From: CAZFBR01 sp035353495 [NCBI: uncultured bacterium]
GTDB lineage: Bacteria > DAOPZR01
NCBI GenBank assembly: GCA_964517215.1
Contig: CAZFBR010000027.1
Span: 1 to 21,978 of the forward strand
Length of the DNA: 21,978 nucleotides
Direction of reading: 5' to 3'
Shown here: positions 6,017 to 13,337 of the stretch, one piece after another
How the letters are laid out: each line of letters opens with the position of its first letter
Position numbering within the stretch: position 1 is the stretch's first letter
The notes under the pieces: generated by a model
Databases searched by the model: none
What the model was told of the DNA's origin: nothing
Seen by the model: the letters and a program-made list of their open reading frames with translations, nothing else
Translations under genes and position numbers: made by a program

Positions 6017-7946
6017 CGAGCCAGGCCTGGAACATGCAGATGTCCCAGATGTAGTACTGCCAGTTGTAGCGGCCGGAGAGGTGCTGCTGCCACTTTTCGC
6101 GGATCGGCTCCGGGCGGAAGAACCCGTCGCGGCGCAGGCGGTCGACGCTGATCAGCGACTCGCACCAATCGCGCAGCGGACCGCGCAGCCAGTGGTCGAT
6201 GGGCACGCCGAACCCCATTTTCGGCCGCTCGACCAGTTCGCGCGGCACATGGCGGTAGAGTACCTGGCGCAGCACCCACTTGCTGATCCCGTCGCGCAGC
6301 TTCATCCGCGGCGGGAGCGACCAGGCGAACTCGACGATGCGATGGTCGAGGAGCGGGATGCGCGTCTCAAGCGAGCAGGACATGGCCGAACGGTCGACCT
6401 TGACGAGGATATCGTCGGGCAGGTAGCTGATCAGGTCCCAGTACTGGGTCTGGCCGACGAAATCGGCGCCGGTGAGCAGCTCGGCGGGATTGGTCAGCCG
6501 GGTCATCGGCTCGCGCCCGTCGATCACCACCGCGGCCGGGTCGTCCCAGTGCGAGACGATGAGCAGATAGAGCGCGGCCCCGTCGGGCGTGCGCAGGGCG
6601 GCGGCCAGCTTGCGCAGCTTGTCGCCGCCCGCATGGCGCGACCAGTGCGCCGGGACCAGCGGGCGCACCGCGCTGGCGAGCGGCGCCGCGGCGCTGGCGA
6701 GCGGCGCGAGCAGCGCGCGCAGCGGCGCGGGAATGGCGGTCAGCCGGCGGTTGAGCTTCTGCCCGAGCCGGTAGCGGTTGTAGCCGGCGAGCAGCTCGTC
6801 CCCCGCGTCGCCCGAGAGCGCCACCGTCACGTATTTCCGGGTCAGCTCGCTGACGATGGTGGTCGGGAGCTGCGAGGAATCGGCGAACGGCTCGTCGAAG
6901 ATGTGCGGCAGGCGCGGGATGAGGTCAAGGGCCGCGTCGGCCGCGACGTAGAGCTCGGTGTGCTCGGTGCCGAGATGCTGCGCCACCGCCTTGGCGTAGC
7001 CCGCCTCGTTGTATTCCTTTTCGCCGAACCCGATGGAGAAGGTGCGCACCGGACGGTCGCTCTGCGCCTGCATGAGCGCCACCACTACGGAGGAATCGAG
7101 GCCGCCGGAGAGGAAGGCGCCGAGCGGCACGTCGGCGATCATCTGGCCGCGGATCGACTGGCGCAGCAGCCGCTCGAATTCCGCGACGGCGGCGTCGTCG
7201 CCGCCGGAGAACGGGCGGTCAAGCCCCTGCTGGGCCGCGGTATGCGCGGACCAGTAGACGGCGGGCTCGGGATACGCCCCGCGGTCACCGTCGAGCGCCA
7301 GGGTGCAGTAGGTGCCGGGGATCAGCTTGCGGAACTCGCGGTAGATGGTGCGCGGCGACGGCACATAGTTGTGGCGCAGGTAGAGCGCCAGCGCGTCGCG
7401 GTCGATGCTCCCCGACCACGACGGATGTGCGCGCAGGGCCTTGAGCTCCGACCCGAAGAGGAAGCAGGTCCCCGCCCAGCCGTAATAGAGCGGTTTCTCG
7501 CCGATGCGGTCGCGGGCGAGCGTGACGGTGCGCTGCGTGCGGTCGTACAGGGCGAAGGAGAACATGCCCACCGCGCGGATGAGTGCGACGCGCACGCCCC
7601 ACAGTTCGATCGCGGCGAGGAGCACCTCGGTGTCGGAATGACCGCGGAAGATTGCACCCGAACTCTCCAGATCGGTGCGCAGTTCGCGGAAGTTGTAGAT
7701 CTCGCCGTTGAAGGCGATGGCATAGCGCCCGGAGGCCGAAAGCATCGGCTGGTGGCCGAGCGGCGACAGGTCGATGATCGACAGCCGGCGGTGGCCGAGC
7801 GCCACGCCTGCCGCGGCGTCGACCCAGGTGCCGCCGTCGTCGGGCCCGCGATGGCGCAGGGTATCCGCCATGCGGGTGACCGTTGCGGTCAGCGCGTCAG
7901 CCGCGGCAGATCGTGCCCTGTCGAAAAAGCCCGTGAATCCGCACAT
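6003..7946 (-). CDS. asnB: Asparagine synthase (glutamine-hydrolysing)
   Basis: 647 residues. The start at 7946 gives MCGFTGFFD, so Cys2 becomes the N-terminal nucleophile after Met removal. It is preceded on the minus strand by GAAGGAACT. The glutaminase domain shows RHRGPDDGG, LGHRRLSIIDLS and FNGEIYNF. The synthetase domain shows the PP-loop SGGLDSS, then GFGEKEYNEA and SGDAGDELLAGYNRY. It makes asparagine from aspartate with glutamine and ATP; homologues in polysaccharide loci amidate sugar acids or other acceptors. Overlap with a membrane glycosyltransferase makes a surface-glycan role possible. Free asparagine synthesis is equally compatible with the sequence. A frame open upstream to 8108 is not used, since the catalytic Cys must be residue 2. 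Confidence 0.93.
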   Translation of the reverse strand: MCGFTGFFDRARSAAADALTATVTRMADTLRHRGPDDGGTWVDAAAGVALGHRRLSIIDLSPLGHQPMLSASGRYAIAFNGEIYNFRELRTDLESSGAIFRGHSDTEVLLAAIELWGVRVALIRAVGMFSFALYDRTQRTVTLARDRIGEKPLYYGWAGTCFLFGSELKALRAHPSWSGSIDRDALALYLRHNYVPSPRTIYREFRKLIPGTYCTLALDGDRGAYPEPAVYWSAHTAAQQGLDRPFSGGDDAAVAEFERLLRQSIRGQMIADVPLGAFLSGGLDSSVVVALMQAQSDRPVRTFSIGFGEKEYNEAGYAKAVAQHLGTEHTELYVAADAALDLIPRLPHIFDEPFADSSQLPTTIVSELTRKYVTVALSGDAGDELLAGYNRYRLGQKLNRRLTAIPAPLRALLAPLASAAAPLASAVRPLVPAHWSRHAGGDKLRKLAAALRTPDGAALYLLIVSHWDDPAAVVIDGREPMTRLTNPAELLTGADFVGQTQYWDLISYLPDDILVKVDRSAMSCSLETRIPLLDHRIVEFAWSLPPRMKLRDGISKWVLRQVLYRHVPRELVERPKMGFGVPIDHWLRGPLRDWCESLISVDRLRRDGFFRPEPIREKWQQHLSGRYNWQYYIWDICMFQAWLDANR

Positions 7947-8089
7947 AGTTCCTTCACTCCGCGGCATGCGGTCCGGCGCGCGACCTGCGCGGCCGGGGTG
8001 CCTGCCGATACGGCAACCATTCATCCGGATTCGCCCGGCGGAGCGGCGCATCGCAGCCATCCGTCCCAATCGGGACAGCGCGCGGGTGG

Positions 8090-8116
8090 TTGACCAGTTG
8101 CCCGACAAGCTATAAT
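8090..8116 (+). promoter_or_regulatory. Sigma-70-type promoter of the sir2 gene
   Basis: A perfect -10 box TATAAT lies at 8111-8116, with TTGACC at 8090-8095 as the -35; the 15-bp spacing is shorter than ideal. The predicted start of transcription is about 8123, the A of the first ATG of the Sir2 frame. The promoter lies in a 176-bp divergent gap between asnB and sir2. That gap also holds the small inverted repeats TGCCG-ATA-CGGCA and GTCCC-AATC-GGGAC, whose role is unknown. Confidence 0.55.
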
Positions 8117-8122
8117 AGCGCC

Positions 8123-8911
8123 ATGGACGGCAAAAGTCAAAACCGGGAAAAGATGGCGCGACTGGCGACCCTGCTGCGCGGCGCGCGGCGGGCGGTGGCG
8201 CTGACCGGGGCGGGGGTCTCGACTGCGGCAGGCATCCCCGACTTTCGCGGCCCGCAGGGCCTGTACGCGTCCGGCAAGTACCCGCCGGACAAGGTATTCG
8301 CCATCGACTGTTTTGTGCGCCATCCCGAGCTGTTTTACGACTTCACCCGCGAGTTCCTGGCGGTGGCGCAGACGCTGCACCCCACCTTCACCCACCGGTT
8401 CCTGGCGGCACAGGAGCGGGCGGGCCGGCTGCGCGGGGTGATTACCCAGAACGTGGACATGCTGCACAGCCGTGCAGGCATGCAGGCGGTGCTCGAGGTG
8501 CACGGCAGCTACCGCACCAGCCGCTGCCTCACCTGCGCGGCGGCCTTCGATTTTGCCGGACTGGCACGGCTCATGGCGGCGGCGCGGGTGCCGCGCTGCC
8601 CGCAGTGCGGCGGTCTCGTCAAGCCCGACGTGGTCTTTTTCGGCGAGGCGGTGCGCGAGCTTGACACGGCAGCGCAGTGGTCGCGCGAGGCGGACCTGTT
8701 CCTGGTGATCGGTTCGTCGCTGACGGTTTATCCCGCCGCCGGGCTGCCGTCACTGACGCGCGGCGAACTGGTGGTCATCAATCGCGGCGGCGTCAGCGGG
8801 CTGGCGCGGCCCGCGCTGCAGTTCGATGCCGCCAGCGACGCCATCCTGCAGGCGGTGGCGGATGTGCTGGCCGTGGAGACACCTGACAGTGCCGACGGTG
8901 ACGGGCGGTGA
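8123..8911 (+). CDS. Sir2-family NAD-dependent protein deacylase
   Basis: 262 residues of a class III deacylase, which removes acyl groups from lysines using NAD+. Visible motifs are GAGVSTAAGIPDFRG (from Gly29, NAD site), TQNVDMLHSRAG, the catalytic His in EVHGSYR, two zinc-binding pairs (CLTC and CPQC) and GSSLTVYPAAGLP. CobB's Tyr/Arg pair for succinyl-lysine would fall near LFYDFTREF, but this was not aligned rigorously. The start may be ATG 8123, with no Shine-Dalgarno and coinciding with the predicted transcript start, or ATG 8153 (MARLATLL), which matches typical Sir2 N-termini and is preceded by GGGAAAAG. The gene stands alone between a divergent asnB and the HD-GYP regulator. Confidence 0.92.
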   Translation: MDGKSQNREKMARLATLLRGARRAVALTGAGVSTAAGIPDFRGPQGLYASGKYPPDKVFAIDCFVRHPELFYDFTREFLAVAQTLHPTFTHRFLAAQERAGRLRGVITQNVDMLHSRAGMQAVLEVHGSYRTSRCLTCAAAFDFAGLARLMAAARVPRCPQCGGLVKPDVVFFGEAVRELDTAAQWSREADLFLVIGSSLTVYPAAGLPSLTRGELVVINRGGVSGLARPALQFDAASDAILQAVADVLAVETPDSADGDGR

Positions 8912-9006
8912 ACCGCTGCTGCCGGCGTTGCTGTTTCGCCCGTACAGTTGACGGCATGCCGGGCGGGTGCTACGCTGCCGACAGGCACCCCGGGGCGAGG
9001 TGACGG

Positions 9007-10095
9007 TTGGACAAGCGGTTATTCGACATCCTGATCGTTGACGACGAGGAACAGAACCGCTACCTGTTGCGCCTGCTGTGCGCCAACCAGGGATACACCG
9101 TGCATGAGGCGGCGGATGGCCGGCAGGCAGTCGACCGGGCGCAGGCACTGCTTCCCGACCTGATCATTCTCGACGTGAACATGCCGGTGCTCGACGGGTT
9201 TGCCGCCCTGCGCGAACTGAAGGGCGATCCCGCCACCGCGCATATCCCGGTCATCATCCTCACCGCGCTCGATTCGCATGAAGACCGCCTGCAGGGGATT
9301 GCAGCGGGCGCGAGTGATTTTCTTAACAAGCCCGTCGAGGAGCAGGAGCTGACCCTGCTGCTGCGCAACAACCTGCATCTCAAGGAATACGAGGACTTCC
9401 TGCGGCATCATGCGCGGTTGCTCGAAAAGCGGGTGGCGCAGCGCACGGCGGAGCTGCGCACGGCGCACGAGGCGGTGCAGCAGGCCTACCGCGAAACCAT
9501 CAGCCGGCTGACGCTGGCGAGTGAATGCCGGGACCGGGAAACCGGCGCCCATATCCGCCGCACCAGCGCCTACTGCCGTGTGCTGGCCCTGGCGCTGGGT
9601 GAGTCGCCGGCGTTTGCGGAGATGCTCGCCTGTGTTGCCCCCATGCACGATCTGGGCAAGGTGGGGGTGCCGGATCACATCCTGCTCAAGCCCGGTCCGC
9701 TCGACGACGGGGAATGGGCGGTGATGCGTCGGCATGCGCGCGACGGGCATGGCATCCTGCAGGGGGCGCAGGTCCCGTATCTCGCCATGGCGGATGAGGT
9801 CGCATTTGCCCATCACGAGCGTTGGGACGGGTCGGGGTATCCGCGCGGCTTGCGGGGTGAGGAGATCCCGCTGGCGGCGCGCATCATGATGCTTGCGGAC
9901 ATTTACGATGCGCTGCGCAGCGCCCGGCCGTACAAAGAGGCCATGACGCACGAGGATGCGATGCGGAAAATCACCGAGGGTGACGGGCGCATCCTGCCGC
10001 GGCATTTCGATCCGCGCCTTCTGGCGGCGCTGGCGGACTGTCATGAGCAGTTGCGGGCCATTTTCGACGGCACTGCGAAGGATGCAGCGAAGTGA
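9007..10095 (+). CDS. Response regulator with HD-GYP output domain (cyclic-di-GMP phosphodiesterase)
   Basis: 362 residues, RpfG-like. A receiver domain occupies about residues 6-125, with Asp12/Asp13, phosphoacceptor Asp56 in LIILDVNMP and Lys in FLNKPV. A helical linker (about 125-175) likely forms a coiled coil. The HD-GYP domain follows, with His214-Asp215 in MHDLGKVGVPD, HHERWDGSGYP (GYP at 277-279) and IPLAARIMMLADIYDALRS. Metal ligands and the GYP motif are intact, so hydrolysis of cyclic-di-GMP is expected. The start is a TTG at 9007, since no ATG or GTG fits the receiver N-terminus; GAGGTGA at 8997-9003 precedes it. No partner kinase is adjacent. Confidence 0.92.
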   Translation: MDKRLFDILIVDDEEQNRYLLRLLCANQGYTVHEAADGRQAVDRAQALLPDLIILDVNMPVLDGFAALRELKGDPATAHIPVIILTALDSHEDRLQGIAAGASDFLNKPVEEQELTLLLRNNLHLKEYEDFLRHHARLLEKRVAQRTAELRTAHEAVQQAYRETISRLTLASECRDRETGAHIRRTSAYCRVLALALGESPAFAEMLACVAPMHDLGKVGVPDHILLKPGPLDDGEWAVMRRHARDGHGILQGAQVPYLAMADEVAFAHHERWDGSGYPRGLRGEEIPLAARIMMLADIYDALRSARPYKEAMTHEDAMRKITEGDGRILPRHFDPRLLAALADCHEQLRAIFDGTAKDAAK

Positions 10096-10166
10096 AGTCG
10101 ATGCGCCGGCTGCGGCCATGCGTCAGGCAACACTCGCTGCGATGAAAGCATAACGGGTCGTCAAAC

Positions 10167-10243
10167 TGGCGCGCCCGGCAGGATTCGAACCTGCGACCGT
10201 CGGATTAGAAATCCGATGCTCTATCCAGCTGAGCTACGGGCGC
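10167..10243 (-). tRNA. tRNA-Arg (anticodon TCT)
   Basis: Read on the minus strand, a full cloverleaf is seen. The acceptor stem is GCGCCCG paired with CGGGCGC; the D arm contains AGCTCAGCTGGATAGAGC. The anticodon stem CGGAT/ATCCG (approximately) encloses TTTCTAA with anticodon TCT, and the T arm contains GGTTCGAATCC. The 3' end has discriminator G and an encoded CCA (10167-10169). It decodes AGA/AGG, rare codons in a G+C-rich genome. Confidence 0.96.
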
Positions 10244-10252
10244 TCGCGAATC

Positions 10253-10258
10253 ATTATA
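10253..10258 (-). promoter_or_regulatory. -10 box of the tRNA-Arg promoter
   Basis: A perfect TATAAT on the minus strand ends 9 bp upstream of the tRNA 5' end, placing the transcript start about 3 nt before the mature tRNA. No convincing -35 hexamer is seen at 16-18 bp spacing. Confidence 0.5.
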
Positions 10259-10502
10259 CACAATTTGCATCCGATCAGCTAATCATCGCACTGTTTTGAC
10301 AGTCCTTTTCCGGTACCGCTTCTGTGAAAAGACGATGCCTTTCTCCCTTTTCTGCCGGTAAAGATGGCACAAGTTGTCGAAAAACGATAATAGCAAACAA
10401 AGTAAGCAGTTACGCAATAAAGGCAGATGCGGGTCTGCTGTCGTCGCTGGGCGATAATAAGCCATAACAAACCACCAAAACATATGTTATGCTAAAAACG
10501 AC

Positions 10503-10531
10503 TTGCATTGCCGGCAGCGAAATGCTACAAT
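10503..10531 (+). promoter_or_regulatory. Promoter of the AsmA-like/DUF3108/M48/sensor block
   Basis: -35 TTGCAT (10503-10508) and -10 TACAAT (10526-10531) have the ideal 17-bp spacer, plus an extended TG at 10523-10524. Transcription would start near 10538, just before the ribosome-binding site GGTGAGGGAG (10541-10550). This is the best promoter in the window and probably drives genes from 10557 onward. Confidence 0.65.
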
Positions 10532-10556
10532 AACTTATTGGTGAGGGAGTTAGTGT

Positions 10557-12200
10557 ATGAATCTGCGACGGCATTGGGGAAAAATTGCATGTGCAATCAT
10601 GGGTTTGGCACTGCTCGTGGTGCTGGGTGTGTTGTCGCGAGTGCCGAATTGGCTGGAAGACCGAGCCCTGTCGGCGTTTGCAGATGCGGTGGGAGCGCCG
10701 GTAACGGCACGCACAACGAGCTTCGAATGGCCGAACGCCTTTGTATTGGAAGGAGTTGTCGTCGGTGACACCCCGACCGTAGTGGCGGTGGCGAGTCGCG
10801 TTCGGTTGCCGATCGATTGGGCCGCGACCATGCGCCGGCGTGCTCCGCAGTTCACGACGGTTCTGTTGCAGACGCCGGCACTCAACCTGCCGTACAGCCA
10901 ATCAGTTGTAACTGCATATCCGCAACTGCTGTCCAATCGCTCAACGACTGCGATGCCGTGGCTCGAAGTGGTCGTGGAGGATGGGACGATGCAATGGACG
11001 GAAGATTCGCTGACAATGCAGGTGCAGAACGTGACGCTGCAGGCCACTGACTGGTCGCGGGGTGTCCCGGCGACCGTGGTGGCGAAGGGCAATGCCGGCG
11101 GGCGCTGGCGCGGTCATGATTTCAGCGCAGACCTGCGCCTGGACGGCAGTCATGACGAACGGGGCTGGCAGCTGGGGGTGACGGCGGTTGCGGGCCAGGT
11201 TACCAGCGGCGGAGAACCGGCAACGGTGAACCAGTTGACCATGCGCTGGACGGACAGCGCGGCCGGCGGACTGCTGGTGACGGCGGACAAGGTGCAGTTC
11301 CCGCCGTTGACGCTGACCGGACTCGACGGTGAAATTCTGCGCACGGATACCGGCTACGCCGGCCAGTTCCTGGCTGCGGGGAGTTTGCTGGGCAGTGCGG
11401 AGATGGGCATGTTCCAGGCGCGCTGGCGCTGGCAGCCGGACCGGATTCTCGCCCTGAACCCGTTGCGGGTCGGCCATGAAAACGGCGCGTGGGAGGGGAG
11501 CTGGGTGCGGACCTTTACCGACAGCCCGGTATCCACCCGGGTGGCGCTGATCGGGCGGAAGGTGCCGCTGGCGCCGCTCGCGGGTCAGCTGCTGCCGGCC
11601 GCCGCTCAGGCCTGCCGCGGCGAAGTGGATGCGCGCGTCAACGGCACCTTCACCTCATTTGGTGCGGCGCGTGCCTTTGCGGGTGAGATCGGCTGGGTGG
11701 GCGATTCGCTGGCGGTGACGTTCCCCGCGGCCTGGGATGCATTCACGCCGCTGTGGCGGGACGATGCGGCAACTGAACTGGCGCCCTGCGCCATGGCGGC
11801 GTCGCTCAAGAGCACGCCGCGCCTGACCCTGCTGTCGACGCTGCAGGTGCGGCATCCGGCGCTGACGGTGGCGGCGTCGGGGAGTGGTACCGCGGCAGGC
11901 AATCTGCAGCTGGCCGTGACGGCGGTGCCGCTGCGTGCCGGGGCGGCGCGTTTCGCGGAGCATAGCGGTCTGGATGTGCCGCCGGGCCGCCAGCCGCAGT
12001 CCCGCTGGCAGGTGGCGGGCACCACGGACAATCCGCGGTGGGAGTGGGTAACCCGGTATCCGGTTGATACCGTGACGGATATTGAAATGTTCCTGCTGCC
12101 GCCTGATGCGGCGACGGCCTGGGAGGACGACTGGCGCCGCGCGATCGACCTGCCGTTGGCGCCGGCGGATACTGCGGCTGTGCCGCGCAAGGAGCGCTGA
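10557..12200 (+). CDS. Membrane-anchored periplasmic protein, possibly AsmA-like
   Basis: 547 residues. A short basic N-terminus (MNLRRHWGK) is followed by one membrane span at about residues 10-30 and a long periplasmic region rich in alternating beta-type stretches. The layout (single N-terminal anchor, then repeated phrases such as LQTPALNLPYSQ and VVEDGTMQWTEDSLTMQVQNV) resembles AsmA/TamB-type proteins, which are implicated in lipid transfer between membranes. The match is architectural, with no signature motif, so the family assignment is tentative. The ATG at 10557 has ribosome-binding site GGTGAGGGAG. The stop lies 2 bp before the DUF3108 lipoprotein start, so the two are cotranscribed and may work together at the envelope. 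Confidence 0.75.
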   Translation: MNLRRHWGKIACAIMGLALLVVLGVLSRVPNWLEDRALSAFADAVGAPVTARTTSFEWPNAFVLEGVVVGDTPTVVAVASRVRLPIDWAATMRRRAPQFTTVLLQTPALNLPYSQSVVTAYPQLLSNRSTTAMPWLEVVVEDGTMQWTEDSLTMQVQNVTLQATDWSRGVPATVVAKGNAGGRWRGHDFSADLRLDGSHDERGWQLGVTAVAGQVTSGGEPATVNQLTMRWTDSAAGGLLVTADKVQFPPLTLTGLDGEILRTDTGYAGQFLAAGSLLGSAEMGMFQARWRWQPDRILALNPLRVGHENGAWEGSWVRTFTDSPVSTRVALIGRKVPLAPLAGQLLPAAAQACRGEVDARVNGTFTSFGAARAFAGEIGWVGDSLAVTFPAAWDAFTPLWRDDAATELAPCAMAASLKSTPRLTLLSTLQVRHPALTVAASGSGTAAGNLQLAVTAVPLRAGAARFAEHSGLDVPPGRQPQSRWQVAGTTDNPRWEWVTRYPVDTVTDIEMFLLPPDAATAWEDDWRRAIDLPLAPADTAAVPRKER

Positions 12201-12202
12201 TC

Positions 12203-13336
12203 ATGAACCAGTCCCGCATGCGGCGCCTGTTGCTGATTCTGCTGGTGGTGCTGCTGGCCACCCAGCTGACCGGCTGCGGTGCCATCCAGAAATTCTTTCG
12301 TCATCCGTTCAGTTTCTGGCAGGATCATCCCGAAGACGAGACCCTGCTGATTCCCGATGATGCGGGCGATACCGGCGCGCTGGCCGCGACGGAACCGCTG
12401 GCCGGGGACACGGAGACCGCCGCAGTCGCGCTCGGTCCGGCGGCGCAGGCGGCGGACAGCGCGGCAATGGCGGCGGCGGCGGACACGCCGGCCGCCGGCG
12501 AGCCGGTGCTGGCGGCGGATACCCCCGCGCCGGCAGCGACGGCGGGGCGGGCAGACACCCCGGTGGTCACGGCGGGGCGGACGGACACGCGGCCGGCACG
12601 ACCGGCGGCGGGGCGGACGGACACACGGCCGGCACGACCGGCGGCGCCGACCAGCAGTTTCCGGACGATCAACAACAATGCCTTCCGCGCGGGAGAGAAA
12701 CTGACCTTCGCCATCAAATACCTTGGCATGACGGCGGGCTATTTTACGATGGAATTGCATCCGACCACCTATAACAACCGGCCCTGCTTCAAGATTGTTT
12801 CCGAGGCGCGCACGGCGAGCGGGATCGAGTGGATGTATCGCATGCGCGACCAGCTGGTCTCCTACATCGACCGCACGGGCCTGTTCTCGTGGCGCTATGA
12901 GAAGCATATCGAAGAGTCGAGCGACAACAAGCGGGAGTTTTTCGACTTCGACCAGGTGAACCATCAGCTGCGCAAGCCCGACGGCAGCACCGAGGCGATC
13001 CCGCCGTACTGCCAGGACGTCATGTCGGCCATCTATTATGTGCGCGCCCAGAACCTTGCGGTCGGCAACACGTTCACCATCCCCTGCTACGACGGGCGCA
13101 AGCTGTACGACCTGGTGGTGCGCGTGCTCAAACTGGAAGTGATCGACGTTGGCGGCACGCGGTTCCCTGCGCTGCTGGTGACGCCGCTGCTGAAGTTTCA
13201 GGGCGCGTTCCGCTCGCGCGGGCAGATCAACATGTGGGTGACCAATGATGCCCGGCACATCCCGCTGCGCCTCGAAAGTCGCATCGCAGTCGGCTCCTTT
13301 GTGGCTGACCTGATCAAGGTGGAGTACACCCAGTAA
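12203..13336 (+). CDS. DUF3108-domain lipoprotein
   Basis: 377 residues. The signal peptide (RRLLLILLVVLLATQLTGC) has a lipobox ending at Cys25. Residues about 50-150 are a low-complexity Ala/Pro/Thr/Asp linker containing two 12-residue repeats GRTDTRPARPAA. From about residue 155 to the end is a DUF3108-type domain: FRAGEKLTFAIKYLGMTAGYF, the DQLVSYIDRTGLFSWRYEKH region, and FPALLVTPLLKFQGAFRSRG with MWVTNDARHIPLRLES. DUF3108 proteins are beta-rich envelope proteins of unknown function. ATG 12203 is preceded by AAGGAG (12189-12194). It sits between the AsmA-like gene and the M48 lipoprotein (1-bp gap), supporting a shared envelope task. The linker may span the periplasm or peptidoglycan. Confidence 0.88.
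   Translation: MNQSRMRRLLLILLVVLLATQLTGCGAIQKFFRHPFSFWQDHPEDETLLIPDDAGDTGALAATEPLAGDTETAAVALGPAAQAADSAAMAAAADTPAAGEPVLAADTPAPAATAGRADTPVVTAGRTDTRPARPAAGRTDTRPARPAAPTSSFRTINNNAFRAGEKLTFAIKYLGMTAGYFTMELHPTTYNNRPCFKIVSEARTASGIEWMYRMRDQLVSYIDRTGLFSWRYEKHIEESSDNKREFFDFDQVNHQLRKPDGSTEAIPPYCQDVMSAIYYVRAQNLAVGNTFTIPCYDGRKLYDLVVRVLKLEVIDVGGTRFPALLVTPLLKFQGAFRSRGQINMWVTNDARHIPLRLESRIAVGSFVADLIKVEYTQ
12571..12642 (+). repeat. 36-bp in-frame tandem repeat in the lipoprotein linker
   Basis: Two copies (12571-12606 and 12607-12642) are nearly identical and encode GRTDTRPARPAA twice. A degenerate, shorter relative (GRADTPVVTA) lies just before. The period is exactly 12 codons, so copy number can change without breaking the frame. 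Confidence 0.8.
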
Positions 13337-13337
13337 C

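Larger units (their letters stand above)
10244..10556. other. A+T-rich intergenic spacer
   Basis: This 313-bp stretch without a credible gene is visibly richer in A+T than the flanking sequence. It carries the divergent promoters of tRNA-Arg (minus) and the AsmA-like gene (plus). It also holds an inverted repeat CATAACA (10463-10469) / TGTTATG (10485-10491), which contains the palindrome AACATATGTT (10479-10488) and lies just upstream of the plus-strand -35 box. Short minus-strand frames here lack family features or ribosome-binding sites. Confidence 0.6.

Noticed and set aside
6081-8093. A 670-codon plus-strand open frame opposite asnB
   Set aside because: It is the antisense shadow of a clear asparagine synthase; composition is dominated by Arg/Glu/Gly/Gln with no motif or ribosome-binding site.
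10279-10483. Short minus-strand frames (63-66 codons) in the A+T-rich spacer
   Set aside because: No ribosome-binding site or recognisable feature, and they overlap the plus-strand regulatory region.
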